A stretch of 64,000 nucleotides of DNA from Trichoplax sp. H2 (lineage: Eukaryota; Placozoa; Uniplacotomia; Trichoplacea). The notes beneath the pieces were generated by a model. That model did no database searches. It saw nothing but the letters and a program-made list of their open reading frames with translations, and was not told where the DNA came from. The stretch lies in contig NOWV01000046.1 of assembly GCA_003344405.1 (NCBI GenBank), positions 124,001-188,000 on the forward strand, read 5' to 3'. This document shows positions 1-13,300 of the stretch, in pieces; position 1 is the first letter of the stretch; every line of letters starts with the position of its first letter. The translations under genes were made by a program, and so were the position numbers.

Positions 1-3000
1 TATCCTCTAAATCGGCGTCAGATATCCCCTTTGATTCCATATCAGCCTTCGTATCTGGATAAATGATTTGATCTCGTAGAGTACCCAATGACATATATGG
101 TCTGTAAAATGAATTTCATTGATTGTATTTTAATAGTTGTTTTGTAAAGTCAAAATGAACTAATCGATATTCTGTTGGTTCATTACCTTTGTGGAATATA
201 GAATAACGATGATACAGGAGGTTTTTTCATTTCACCCTTAAAAATTGGCCAAAGCCCGCTAAGAATTCGAAACAATGAGCTTTTACCGCAGCCATTAGGG
301 CCAGTAATTAATAGATGCATGCCATCTGTAATCTATCATAACGATAGTCAAGTAATAATTCAATTTATATTCTATGAGCACAGATCTTTACGTTAGAATA
401 GAGCTTTTTCTATCAACGAAGCCATGGACGATTATTACCTGTAATGTTAAATTGGGAACGATAACATCACCATTCGGTGTAACTACAGCCACTTTATTTA
501 GCTGGATCGTAAAATCTTGGCTTTCTGTAACGTTGCCCCTTTTATTAATATCAAGGCTTCCAGTTTGTATCCCTTCATCATCATTAATATTATTGTTTTT
601 GGAGACAGTTTTCCTTACATAATGTCCGTCACTAATATCTTTAAAGACCATCAACATGTCATAAACACGAGATGTATACCCAGCTAATTCCGTTATCTAC
701 AGTTTAATAAATTTATAATTTTAAAAATAAATGATTGATAATAATTTATAAAAACCATTTAGAAAAATCATCGGACAATGTGACATAATTACACCAATCT
801 CTTGTATACTTATGGCTTAACCTATTAACTATACCTTGTATATTTAACTAATTAATCCAACCTACCTCTTTTAACGATGACATAATCCTTTCAAATGCAT
901 CAGCTGTCGAAGCAAGGAGATGACGAGCGGTAGTTAAGGTTTGAGTTCTTTCGCTGACTACATCAATTTTTGGTAGAGTAGTTTCACCGGATTCTGTAGT
1001 AGAATCAACATCTTCATCTCGATTTAATAAGACAGGCAAAGCAATCATGACCATCCCAGTAGCACTCCAACAATATTTCATGAGGAATTGCTCCAGCACT
1101 ACATACCAAAGTCTCTTTTTAAAGATCATTTCCAAATGGTTGGCTAAGACGCGATAGCTTTGATAAAGGAGATTGTGCTCGACCTAGATTACGATATATT
1201 AACAGGAAGTCATGATTACGGTTTAGGTAGATCATCACTCCATCTATTAGCAAACTAGTAAGTAAGTAAAGTATTGGATTATTGCCGCATGATATTATTT
1301 TCCAATTAAACCTCTATACTCGTTGATACCCTTAAGTACTGAAAAATGGAATTACTATTCTTTACTAAACCCTCGCAATTGAGCTACCAACTTACGATTA
1401 GAGTAGTAAAATAATTATATAGATTTATACTAAGGTAATTTTATTGATATGTGCTTCTATTCAAGGAGAAGAGATTCTAAGTAAATAGAATCGAATACTC
1501 AGGTAAGCAATAACAATGTTATAGAATATTGAATGAATTAATTATTTATCATACTGCCATTATTGAATGAATAAAGTAATTAACGTTAGTAAATAAAAAG
1601 CCCTTCTCCAATTAGAATAAGCAGGTAATGTCTAATCAGGCGGACAACCAACATCTTTAATCCAATATCTAGTGGTCCATCATTACTACTATTGGATCAT
1701 CTACAACCTGCAGTACTATAGTCAAATATAGGCGTAGTTAGCATTACTAAAATACTGTACACTTTCTCTTAGTGTAATACGGTAGTCCTTAACGATATGA
1801 AATCAATATCCATTGGCCTTAACTGTAGAATAAAATTGGCTCCTTTTTCATAATTTAATTGTGAGTTTGTCCAGCTGAATGTGCAGTGCAGTTGCCGTAA
1901 CTAAGGCATTTATTTAACTATCCATTTTCTTAATAAAGAAATTCTTGTCTAAAAATTACGGTAAAATATTATGCGATCCAATAGCCATAGAATATCCTTG
2001 ACAGTTTGCTGCTTCTTTTCAACATTTGGTTATGAATTATTTTACTGAATGTATAGCAGCCACAACGATAGTGTTCATTTACTGTATACTTTCCCAGTGA
2101 AGAAGTATAGAACATCCAATATGCATATATGAAAAATAATTACGGTAAAACATTAAGTGATCCCTTCTACAGAGATCAAAGTAATTTGATGATCAACTGA
2201 TACAGCTAAGGGGAATATCGAATTTTCAACATTCAATCGTCAGTTTACTTTGCTAGTGACTAATTTCTTCAGTTGAAGAAAAGGGTGATTAGAATTATGG
2301 AAGTGGATAGTATCCGATTTACAAGAGTCATTCAAAATGGATAACGACTACGATAGAGCATCTAATAATACGCATATATCAAAAAATTATAGTAAAACAT
2401 GAAGTGATCCTTTGTACAGAGATGGAAATAATTTAATGATAAGCTGATATTTAGTCATGGGAATATCGAATTTTCAACATTCAATCATCAGTTTACTTTG
2501 ATTGTCAATAATTTTTTTAGTTGAAGAAAAGGAGAGATTACGAGTTATCGAAATTGGATAGTATCTACTTTGCAAGGGTAATTGAAAATGGACAACGACA
2601 GTAGTAGCATTGGTGTAGAATTCATCGATTCCCTAGGGTAATATCTTTTATTTTAGTCCTACCTTATGACCGGAATAAAATGCTATCTCTTCGGAATTGG
2701 TAATTAATCGAGAATGGACATATCTTAAATTACCACGTAATTGAGCCTCTTGAGCGGTTAATTTACCAAATTTAGGCGAGCATCGACGTAAAATTCTAGC
2801 TGTAACATAGACGACGGTATAAGCAAGTGATGGTGGAGCAATTAAGCCTAAATAACTGTAGCCACGCTGTTGAATGCCTAGTCTAAAGAGTGCCGATGTC
2901 ATGAGGATAACATCCAATACAGGCTTAGTCAATTGAGAATACAAATGTGAAATTGATGAACAAAATTCACGTATATCTTCAGTAAGGCATTCGTCGGCAT

Positions 3001-3628
3001 TAGTTAGCCTACTGTCTAAGTTACTGACACGGTAATAAGTTTGATTTTGAAAATAAGCATTATAGGAATAATGAACTAATCGATCACGAAAAGCAAGACC
3101 CAGTTTATTTTCCATATATCGTATAGAACTATTGACAAATGTAGCCGGTATAGCAACCGCTAACCATTTGGCTATATTGATTAAGAAGATACGGAATCGT
3201 TTTTGTACAATGCATCGGACAACTCGACCCTCTAATCCAGCAACATAAATGGAAATAAATGAACGACATATTAAGGCTAATGAATGAATAGCAAGTAAAG
3301 CAAATTCAGGACTTTTCCAACTAGGAATTAGAATTTGAATGATCCATTTTAACTGTTTCATAAAGGCAGCATTTAAAGCTGGTGACGATTTCCTTTTATC
3401 CATGGATTTTGTCAAATTATGTATAAGATGATGATCGATGGTTGCATCGTTGGCAGTATCTGGAGAAGAACGACGATGGCGTCCAAACCAACGATGTAAA
3501 TAACGTCTGATAAATTCATCGATCATTGATGATCGTGATACCGCTAGACCAGCACATGCTAATGCAGTAATGGTGGTTACATTTCTGAAACTGGCATGTT
3601 TATAGACTAATTTGGAAACATTGGCCAT
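1..3628 (-). CDS. ABCD1: Peroxisomal ABC half-transporter, ABCD1/ABCD2 type (partial, 3' end beyond window)
   Basis: Half-size ABC transporter of the peroxisomal membrane; family members import very-long-chain acyl-CoA for beta-oxidation. Five exons are visible on the minus strand: 2663-3628, 866-1183, 439-696, 187-332 and 1-101, all with GT/AG borders that keep frame. Exon 1 starts at the ATG at 3628 and encodes the hydrophobic N-terminal part and the membrane domain, with the family blocks [24 protein letters not shown] and the EAA-like [12 protein letters not shown]. Exon 2 carries [14 protein letters not shown] and [11 protein letters not shown]. Exon 4 holds the Walker A motif GPNGCGKSS, and exon 5 the Q-loop region [16 protein letters not shown]. 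The ABC signature, Walker B and C-terminus lie before position 1. ABCD1 and ABCD2 come from a vertebrate duplication, so this is best read as their common orthologue. Intron 1 (1184-2662) is unusually long and repetitive. Confidence 0.93.
2130..2610. repeat. Two-copy tandem repeat, ~248 bp unit, in ABCD intron 1
   Basis: Two direct copies lie side by side. The block GGGAATATCGAATTTTCAAC occurs at 2211 and again at 2459, a spacing of 248 bases. The blocks around it (a GTAAAACAT..GAAGTGATCC-like start, then TTGAAGAAAAGG and TGGATAGTATC) recur in the same order with scattered differences. A shorter related piece is seen near 1950. The repeat explains part of the large size of this intron. Confidence 0.8.
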
Positions 3629-3807
3629 GGTAGATGTAGTTATTCCTCTTTTTCCTTTTCAATCGCAATCTCTCGGGAGAGTGGCAAAAGCGATGGCGAT
3701 TGGATAAAATCACCAATACAAGGTTAATATACCTCGAAGAATGGATCGTTGACGATTAGCAATGATCGTCCAAGTAGTAACAGAGTAAATTGTCCTATTT
3801 TGAAGTA

Positions 3808-3918
3808 ATGGATGATAATGAATCGTCTAAAATTGATCCAGGAAGAGAAATAATCATCAATCGAGAAGGATTGTTTACTTTACCGATGGCAGCTCTTGCA
3901 GTAGAAAATGAAAGATGA
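3808..3918 (+). CDS. Possible small ORF (36 aa), divergent from ABCD
   Basis: An ATG at 3808 opens a 36-residue frame, rich in charged residues (starts MDDNESSKIDPGREI, ends ALAVENER), that closes at 3918. It sits about 180 bases upstream of the ABCD start on the opposite strand. No similarity is recognised. It could be an upstream ORF, the first exon of an unseen gene whose donor I could not identify, or chance. No good GT donor was found before the stop. Confidence 0.15.
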   Translation: MDDNESSKIDPGREIIINREGLFTLPMAALAVENER

Positions 3919-4599
3919 AAGTGCGGAAAGATGAATTTACGCCGCTATTTCTACTCGATTGAATAATGCATTAGTAACAAGGTAATTACAGTAGTACAGT
4001 ACAATGTCTTACAGTACTCTTCCACTTGAAAGAGGCCAAAAAAAAGCAGAAAAGAAGGACTTTTAACAGTTTTAATGGCTACTCCTGAAGGTCTACGACA
4101 GCAAGGAAGGAACAAGCTGCTTTTGTTCTTGTCCAATTTGTGCTATGACTATAGATAGACTGACTGAGTCTCAAGTCAAAAACCTTATGAATAGAGTCAT
4201 GATTAGGGATAGTGATAGACTGAGTGAGTTACCGTGATGGTGATGAGAACATGTGCTACTCAAACGTACCCTACCAATACTATGAAATGACCAGCATCGC
4301 CATCAATCTTCCCTTATGAGATCGCAATCCACGCCTTTTCTTCTCCAGGTGGCAAAAGGATTAGCTGTTAATCGAGCTACTTATACTTCAAATTTTGCAC
4401 CATTGGACAGTCTATATCCTTCATTTTCCCTAGCAATCAATGGAGTAAAACTGTATAAAGAAAAGTGTAGCATGGAAAGCCATGTTGGCTCGTAGTTGAT
4501 TGGATAGGGCAAGGGAGAGTTGCACACCTTAGCAGCTACGACAACTAGCTGACAACATGGGAGTAGCAAGTCTGCACTCGATGCCAACGCTTGAATACT

Positions 4600-5500
4600 G
4601 TGCATTGGCTAAAACGACTGCTCGATGTTACCCTTGTGCCATTATAGCACAAAATATTGAGCTAGATTGAACACTAGCATATTCCATTGATGCATGAAAT
4701 GCTCAATCAACACCTTGGCAGCAGCTACAAGTAGCAAGCAAGTCTGCAGCCTATGCTGACACTTTAATACTGTGCATTGGCTAAAACGACTGCTCTATGT
4801 TACCCTTGTGCTATCATGGCATAAAATACTGGACTAGATTGAACACTAGCCTATTCCATTGATGCATGAAAGCTCAATCAACACATTGACAGCAACTACA
4901 AGTAGCTGATCACATAGATTAGCAAGTCTGCAGGCTATGCCCACGCTGTGCATTAGATCCAGCCATTTTTGAATTGATTCTGAAGTGGATGGGTGTACTA
5001 TGCATTGGCTAAAACGACTGCTCCATGTTATGCTTGTGCCATCACGGCACAAAATATTAGACTAGATTGGACACTAGCCTATTCCACTGATGCATGAAAT
5101 GCTCAATCAACACCTTGGCAGCAGCTACAAGTAGCAAGCAAGTCTGCAGCCTATGCTGACACTTTAATACTGTGCATTGGCTAAAACGACTGCTCTATGT
5201 TACCCTTGTGCTATCATGGCATAAAATACTGGACTAGATTGAACACTAGCCTATTCCATTGATGCATAAAATGCTCAATCAACACCTTGGTAGCAGCTAT
5301 AAGTAGCTGACAACATGGCGTAGTAGTCTACCGCCAATTTTGATTGCAGTCGATAGTCCATGCCGATACTTTTAATATTGTGCAATGTGCATTGGCTAAA
5401 ATGACTGCTCCATGTTGCCACTATAGCCATTATAGCATAAAATATTGGCTAGATAGAACAGTAGCCTATTCCATATACGAGTGTATACATGTAATGCTCA
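4600..5500. repeat. Nested tandem repeat array with a 402-bp higher-order period
   Basis: About five copies of a ~175-225 bp unit are present, each holding GCATTGGCTAAAACGACTGC, a TGTTACCCTTGTG-type block and CTCAATCAACACCTTGG. Two segments, about 4691-4866 and 5093-5269, appear identical at a spacing of 402 bases. This indicates recent duplication of a two-unit block inside an older array. There are no long ORFs that look coding; the short frames across it follow the repeat. Confidence 0.85.
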
Positions 5501-5639
5501 ACACTTTGCTCAAGGTGATAGTGAGTTCTTAAACCTATCTATAACAGTTTTGTACTCATTTTTTTCCAGTTATATCATGGTTATATAGGATATCAGCAGC
5601 ACTAGTAATAATTATCATAAAATTGAACGAGTTTGGACG

Positions 5640-5960
5640 AAATAGAATCATACTAATTAATCATTGAATTTTCAATCTAGAAATATGCAAATATTTCCTG
5701 TCTATGTATTCACTACATCATCACTATTACCTAGTGGGTATCGTGAATGAAATCGAATAGGCTCGAAATAGAAATATCATATTGAACTTTCATTCTATAA
5801 ACGCACATATTTCCCATTAATATATTCACTACATCCGCACTATTACCTAGTAGATATCATGAATGAAATCAAATAAATAGCTCGAAATAGAATTATCATA
5901 TTATTGACTTTCCATTCCATAAACTACACTTTTATTTCTTTCAGTAATTCATATTCTACT
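5640..5960. repeat. Short tandem repeat, ~116 bp unit, 2-3 copies
   Basis: The blocks TTCACTACATC, ACTATTACCTAGT, ATCGTGAATGAAATC (or its variant) and GCTCGAAATAGAA recur in order. TTCACTACATC starts at 5709 and 5825, which gives the unit length. A third partial copy runs toward 5960. The copies differ by several substitutions, so the array is older than the one at 4.6-5.5 kb. Confidence 0.7.
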
Positions 5961-6619
5961 GTACATCAATCTTGTACTATACTAACACAACCAAATTGGC
6001 TACTTGAAAGGGCACCATGATAAAGTAATATATTGCCAGAATACACTTATCAAGGCATTTTAAGTCTATATTTTCATTGTAGAATGGTTCATGTAAAAAC
6101 AATCACCCTTTTTCAGCATCTAAGCGATTACATAGTAGAAAATGATGATAAACGCCATCTACGTAAACATTAAGGTATACGTATTTAATATATCTATTTA
6201 TGATAATTTCCTCTTCACATACATCTGATTTCTACAGATCATCCATCAGATTATTTAAGAGGAAATTTTATACCAATTCAGAATCTATTTTAACGCAATT
6301 TTTACAGGTTGCGACAAATTATCTCAATTTTTATTTCATATAACATCACACGGTATCATTTAGAGTAGTATAAGTAAGGTAATTTATATCAATATAAAAT
6401 GCATATTAATATGATACCTGGAGACCAAAACCGACTATTATACTCTCGGTTTGACATAACCAAATATAATTTAAAGGTTTTTAATTCAATAGAGAATACT
6501 CTTCCATATACAGTGTATATATAATTCATATATCATATACATGATTATATTTAGAGAATACCATTGGTTATGTCAATGTTTGATTATGCAATCATAATGA
6601 ATATAAAAGCTATCGTAAC

Positions 6620-7170
6620 GCATAAAAGCGACCAATGGCGATATAAATGAAATATACAAAATCACCAAAATGGAGCTAAAATTCCCTTAGCAACCATTCA
6701 ATTTTTAACCTAATCAATTAGTCAACAATAAACATGTCTCAATATTACTATACAATCAAAATCTTCATTTAATCAAGTAATAATTCATAACCAAACAGTA
6801 GTTTCACGTCACGAAATGCTGTCCATAAAATGTAATATTTTCACCAACCGAAAATAGAACAATATTAAAATCCTCGCTTTTCACAGTAAAGCGGTTATTT
6901 TAGATTCAGAATATACAAAATAATCACAACAGGGCTAAAATTACGCCTGAGTAACCTTTCAACTTTTTACCAGCGAGTAAGCTCAAAATGAACCGATATC
7001 AATATTACTATAATATACTCAATCTACTCATTGGATCAAGTAATGATAACCCGAGTAATTATTTCAGATTAGGAAAAGCTATCAATAAAATAGAATATCT
7101 ACGCATATGGAGAATAGACCAGTGTTGAATACGCTTTCTTCTACAGTCAATCGATTATTTTACATCAAAC
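6620..7170. repeat. Diverged tandem duplication, ~260 bp unit
   Basis: The block TCAATATTACTAT occurs at 6739 and 6999. Neighbouring blocks (GAATATACAAAAT..GGGCTAAAATT, TAATAATTC/ATAACC, AGTAATTATTTCA/AGTAGTTTCA, AATAGA..CAGT) recur in the same order around both. Divergence is considerable, so the limits are approximate. The array lies just past the 3' end of the CFAP92-like gene. Confidence 0.55.
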
Positions 7171-7320
7171 AGGGCGAAATAGTATTGCCTATTTTAGAAT
7201 TCATTAACCCTTTCAAAGTACTGTAAAAATAAGATAAAAATATGATTATAATAATCCATTTTACTGGCCACTATCCTATCTTTGATCACAAGCGTGGGCA
7301 GCAGTGAAAGTTCCAATGTG

Positions 7321-10300
7321 CTAATAACCAGTAGCTAGATGCAATTCTGGTGCAGTTAATGGCTTAATATGACGTTTAGATGTCACTGGTCCACTAATGG
7401 AATAGTAAAGCCTATAAAAAATAACGGTGAATAAATAAGAAAAAGGTTGTTTAGCACATTATTACATGAAGAGCCAGAATCACTATTCTTCAAACAACTT
7501 ACTTGAAATTCTTCTCGGGGTTTTGCGCATTTTTCTCTTTTTCGCATGGTATAAAATTATTTTCCAGCAGCCAACTACGATGACCTATAGGGCCACCAGT
7601 AAATGCTCTAGTAACTTCTTTGACTTCTTGTTGCCCTTTACGATTGCCAATCTTATTGGATTCAGCATCGATATTAGGATAATTCACCACACTTAAAGCA
7701 GGCACCTTGTGAAAGTTGCCTTTACCCAACCTCAAGCTTAGTTTAGCAGGTTCATCTTTTAATAGGCCTTTCAATTTATCCAGTTGACAACTTGCTTTCG
7801 GACCTCGATCATGCTGCTCCGCGGCTGTATTACAACGATGAAATCGTTGCCGAGTATCTTTAACCACTAATTTCTCTTCCCATACCTTTTGATCATCTTT
7901 CAAAAATCGTTGACTTTCCGCTCGAAGACTATCACCAGCGAGATGGATCGTAACTGGTTGTCGATTGAAATAAGGATCAGGTCTCCGATATAGATCAAAG
8001 TCATCACTTCTATTTGGCCAGGAGTAAAAAGTCCTAATCGTAGTCATAGTAGAGCATGTATAATTATAAGTAATCGAACCTTTCCCGTTCTATCATGAAT
8101 AGTCATCCATCTCCTACTGCTATAAAATACAATCTGAAAGGACTCGCTTACCTATCAAGAGTAGGCTTTAAAATATTGGCGTGCAATTCATTTTCAATCC
8201 ATGGCTGGAATACCATAAAAATAACGTGCAAGAAAATATTGTTAGCTACTGGTACTTAGCCTTTATCTATAGCCATTCTAGATACAAACTATCTCAAAAC
8301 ATCAATACAAATAAAATTATTTACCTTTTTTAACTCTTCTAAACGATTCGGTGTTGGCTTTTTCTTACAAGAATTGCTATCACGACTTGTTTTGACACCT
8401 GGGTATACAAAATCATGCGAGCTTCGCCATTTCTGCCGAGATAGTTGACGTTCTTCTTTACTTAATTCACCGCAATTAACAGGAGCAAATGTGGCCGAAT
8501 GAAATTCCGTGGAGTAAGTAAACAAGTTTCTATTCATCTCCTGTTCAACAAGAAAACATGCGATGGATCTGAGCAAGTCTCTTACAACATTTTTCTCTTT
8601 CTAAAGGTGCAAATGAAGTCAAGAAATTGGTCTACACCAATCGATTCTAATCAATTTTACCTTATTAAGGCTTCTACGAATTTTTTGTAACACTTGATCA
8701 TTTGAATTACGAGACTGAATACTATAATGATAAACTTCTTGGTCTTGATCAGAGCTAAAAACTGGCACTGTCGAGGGCCTACTGCGTCGATTTTCTTCAC
8801 TCTTATCCTTCACTTTAACCTGTACACAGATAGTATATTCAGACTAATTTATAGATTGGGAAAAATAAATACAAAGTAACTGATCAACTCTACAAAATTG
8901 CCATCTTAGTGACGAATAATTACCATATTTAATTTAATGAAATTGAGCCTATCATTTTCTTGACGCTCTCTTAAGTGTTCGGCAAATAATTCGTTACGAG
9001 TAAGTAATGGCGATCTTGATCTTGTAGGATAGTCAATCTCGCCTATTTTATCGCGTTTCAATTCCTCCAGACCATCTTGTGATTCCGTAACTTCGTTATT
9101 TACGACAACTGAAATAGAAAAGTTTATCATTTGTTTAATCGTATAGCTAATTGCAGGAAAATAATAATTGATAGGGGTGAAAAATACTCATTCTTCCTCC
9201 TATGGGCAGGGAATAGCTTAGAGTACTTACTTTCGAGATCTTTATCCGTTAAAGGCATGCCAAATTCTCGACTCATTGACAAGACCATCTTAACACAGGG
9301 GAAATAATCATTTCGAATAGCTTCGCGCAAAGTTTTACATTCCGTTAGCTAAATAAATAACATAAGAAATCAGACATCGATAGACGCTAATATTGAAACA
9401 TTTAAGATAAATCAATGATCATATTTCCTAATAAATAATTGAGTAGCTCCATCTTTTCCTACTTACCAAACGGAGTTTATTGAGCGCTGCAAAGCATTGA
9501 CGAGGTATCATGTCTCGAATATAGAGTAAAGATTGTTGCATAATGGAAGATAAAGAGCGATGCAAGCGAATCCGGCATAAATCGACGTCTAATTTGGCAT
9601 ATAAACGTTTATCGAAAATAACGCTGGAATCGTAGAGGACTTTGAAATTAGGATCTAATATCATGAACAGAAACATGGAATAGAAAATAAAATTGTTAAA
9701 GTTGTCGCAATAATTTTTACTGTAATAAATAAGAAATACGAAAATAAAGGTCGCAATTCTTAGATATAGTAAAGTGATCTATTTGCAGATATTCATTCTT
9801 ACTGAAAGTATCTCCTAATATTAATAACTCATGGACAGTTATCGACTACTTCGGAATTACTTACCATCATGTTGTAAATGAGGTAGCGATTGCCATAAGG
9901 TTTTAATACCTCCTTCAGCAAGACCTTCCAAAATAAACACCTGATATTCGCTATCAAGAATTTGGAATCCCGTGATGATATCTAAAGTATGGCTACATCT
10001 TTGTTCCCTACAGCAGTTCATCACCATTAGAATTAGATTAAAAATATCATAAAATCAAATATTAGCTAAACAGCCTATTATAAGTCTAAGGCATGACTTA
10101 CTCATTTAATTTATAAGTCGATAAAGCTGCTTCCTTAATTTTTTGTGGTAATTGAGTTAATTCTAATGCATTGGCGTTAACAGCAGAAATACTTTCAAAT
10201 AGCTGATGCAAGAACTTTTTATTCTCATAGGAAAAAATATAGACAACCCTTGTAAATGGACACTAGTCCAAAATAAAAAAAATGGAATTAATTGAATTTT

Positions 10301-13300
10301 TAAATAAAAAAATCACCAGAATAAAGTTAAAATTAAATTATTTCAAAAGAAATAATTCTAGATCAGTACAGTATACTATACGAACGTAATACTAATAATC
10401 TTTGCGGTAGAAATGGATAAGAATCGTATTCCTATTTGCACCAGAAAAGATGCAGTTAGCTTGATTAATGAGTACATACATCTTGCAGCGATTTCAGCAA
10501 GGGCTCTATCACTGTAGCATCTTTTAACAGTGTTGCCTCTAATGGATAGGCAATGTTGATAGTAATAGATAGCTCACTGTTAAATTCGAGGTAATGGCCA
10601 GCAGGAATGGGTTTATACTCTATGGATGAAAATGAATTAGGTAGAAATGAGCAAATTAATGAAGGAAAATAGAATAAAATTCTCGATCAACTTATTCGTG
10701 GAATTACTACTAAGAGTAGCAATAAAAGATAATCCTACTTACTTGCACTGCCACGAATGGATCGACGAATATTCTGCTCATTTTCAGCTGCAGTTGGATC
10801 AATACTTGCACAACATTGAATTGGTGCAGCTAATTTAATGACTCGTTCGCCAAGTAAAAGATCAGATAGATTATATCTTGCTTCGCCATATGGACTCCAT
10901 GGTTTAAGTTTACATTTAAATGGATTATACGTTGTTTTTCGACCTAGAAATTGATTTTTTCATACATTAATTCAAACTTTTATCCATCCTCATTATCTCG
11001 ATACGACTGCTATTATCATTTAAACTGGCTTACTTGCTAAAGTATTGACACGATGAATATTTTCATCGTCAGGAGCCTGACCAAATACTACTAAATCATC
11101 TTCATTAGTCTCAATTGGCTTAGCATCACGATCATGAATTTCTATAACTAATGGTGGTCCAGTAAGGTATTGCAGTAAACCACCTTTATCTAAAGTTCCC
11201 ATAAGGATAACTTGCGTTTCATTCCAAGTAACATCGCGATCATAAGGCCGCCCAGAACTTGTAAAATTAGGCTGATTATAAAATCCATAACTTGTATAGG
11301 ATGGAATACACCTAATTTAAAAGATAAAAGTAAAACGAATGGCGCTTTTAACTACTGTAGTGATAAATTTTCATAAAATATCATAATTAAGATTTATTCA
11401 AGTGAAAATATACATATATAGCTTTAAGATAATTAGCATTCTTCTATGATAACAACACAAGAGCTATCAATTGTCTAGTGGACTAGCAGTATCTTTTATA
11501 AACTAAGATATCATAGTGTAAGATTTAGGCATATTCGTATTCTAAGATGATCAACAATTTCATTTGTCTACAGTCATTATTCTAGTTTACTAGATCATCG
11601 AATATGTTTAGTTTACCAATAATCGTAATAAACTCTTTTAAACTGTGACAGATTAAAATTATATTTATATACGGCATAACATATTTGTCATACGTAAGAA
11701 AACTATTCTAGTTAGCTAAATAAATTAAAGTACGCGTATACCTACTTTACCAAGAATTATAATAAACACTCAAATTGCAGCAGACAAAAATCGCATCTAC
11801 ACACTGCATACCAAATCTAACTTCTAATTAAATATTTCAAGTTTACCAATAATAAACTATCCCAAATTGTGATAAACTGAATCATATCTATAGGTACCAT
11901 ATTTATCACGAATAATAACACCTACTGACTATCGTAAATCATAATTATATTTATACGCATATATGGTATATCCACTATATATAGTCAAATATATCTAGTT
12001 TACCAATAATAGCTCTCGCAAACTATCGTTAATTAAAATCTTATTTCATACGTATGCAGTGCATCCACCATTTATACATGACTGCCGCCGTAGACTTCAG
12101 AAGTCCATACTACCGTAGACTAAATTGTGAGCCTTCTACTATCTAGCTTACACTGTAGCTGGGTTAATCGATAAAGATCTAGAAATTTTACCTCTCACGA
12201 ATATCATTGCATGACAATGGACGATCAGGCATCGAGGACGCAGTATTTATTTGAATAGTCATTGGATTAAGGCGACGTTTTTGCTTGTCAGACATTAGTT
12301 CTCCGTCGACAATGGATACTGTAACAAACATGTCTAAAACGCCATCAGTTGGATTATCTATACGCTTGGTAACAGATATTTTACCACCGAAAAATGCTGA
12401 CATATCAATTGAAATAGAAGCATTGCCACTTTTATCGATTACAGCCGCTGCAGCAGCTTCCATTTCTAATTGTTTCTTGGTCTTATGCTGCTTCTTATTT
12501 CCAAAACGACGTGTTGGACTGGATTGCTTATCTTTTTTACTACCAGCTGATTTTTTACTATGAGCTGATATAAGCGAAATACGTTCGGTTTTCCTACTAT
12601 CCGACGTCTCAGGTTTAATACCATGGATCTCATCCATCGAATCCATTGCACTACCAGTCTGTCGCTGTAATATTCTCATTGCTTCTTCTTTTAAATGATT
12701 CAATATCTGCCGCTTAGAAGGTATTGCTTCAGGTAGCGGTTGGACACCAGCAAATCGTCCTAACCGACTAATCATTTTAGCATCTGCAGCCATGCTGGCT
12801 TGTTCATCATTTAATACATCAGCTGCTGTACCAAAATCTGCTTTAGTGGATGACAGAGTTGCTAAATAGGCCATCGTTTGCTTTAATACAACTGCTTGTA
12901 CACCAGCAATCTGTTCAGCTCCAGCTGCATCTAGACCATGCAAATTATGTCGACTTGGTAAACGGAAAGCTTTCGGTCTATCAAATCGAGCCTTAGCGGA
13001 AACTTTATCTTTTGAGTCCCACATTCTTAAAACCATTTGATGCTCGAATAATTTTAGTAAAAATTCGGTATCCACATTGACTGTTTGGCTATTTAATGGT
13101 AAATGAATAAGATATAATTTTAAGGTTAATCATAGTTATTCAAGAATAAAATCGATACAATACATATCAAAGACTGAATGATTCCTTTTACTATCATAAT
13201 TTTCATACACAAGCTATGAGATAACACATATTTAAAAAAATAGCGGATAATGTCGACCAAATTGAAGAGTAGCTACCTTTGGGTCCAAGCAATCCATGTC

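Larger units (their letters stand above)
3629..7320. other. Intergenic stretch between ABCD and CFAP92-like genes
   Basis: No convincing exon series is present. The ABCD start is at the left edge and the CFAP92-like stop at the right edge. The DNA is largely made of three diverged tandem arrays, listed separately, and AT-rich unique sequence. Near 3808 there is a short open frame on the plus strand that looks codon-like but stops after 36 residues. Confidence 0.6.
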
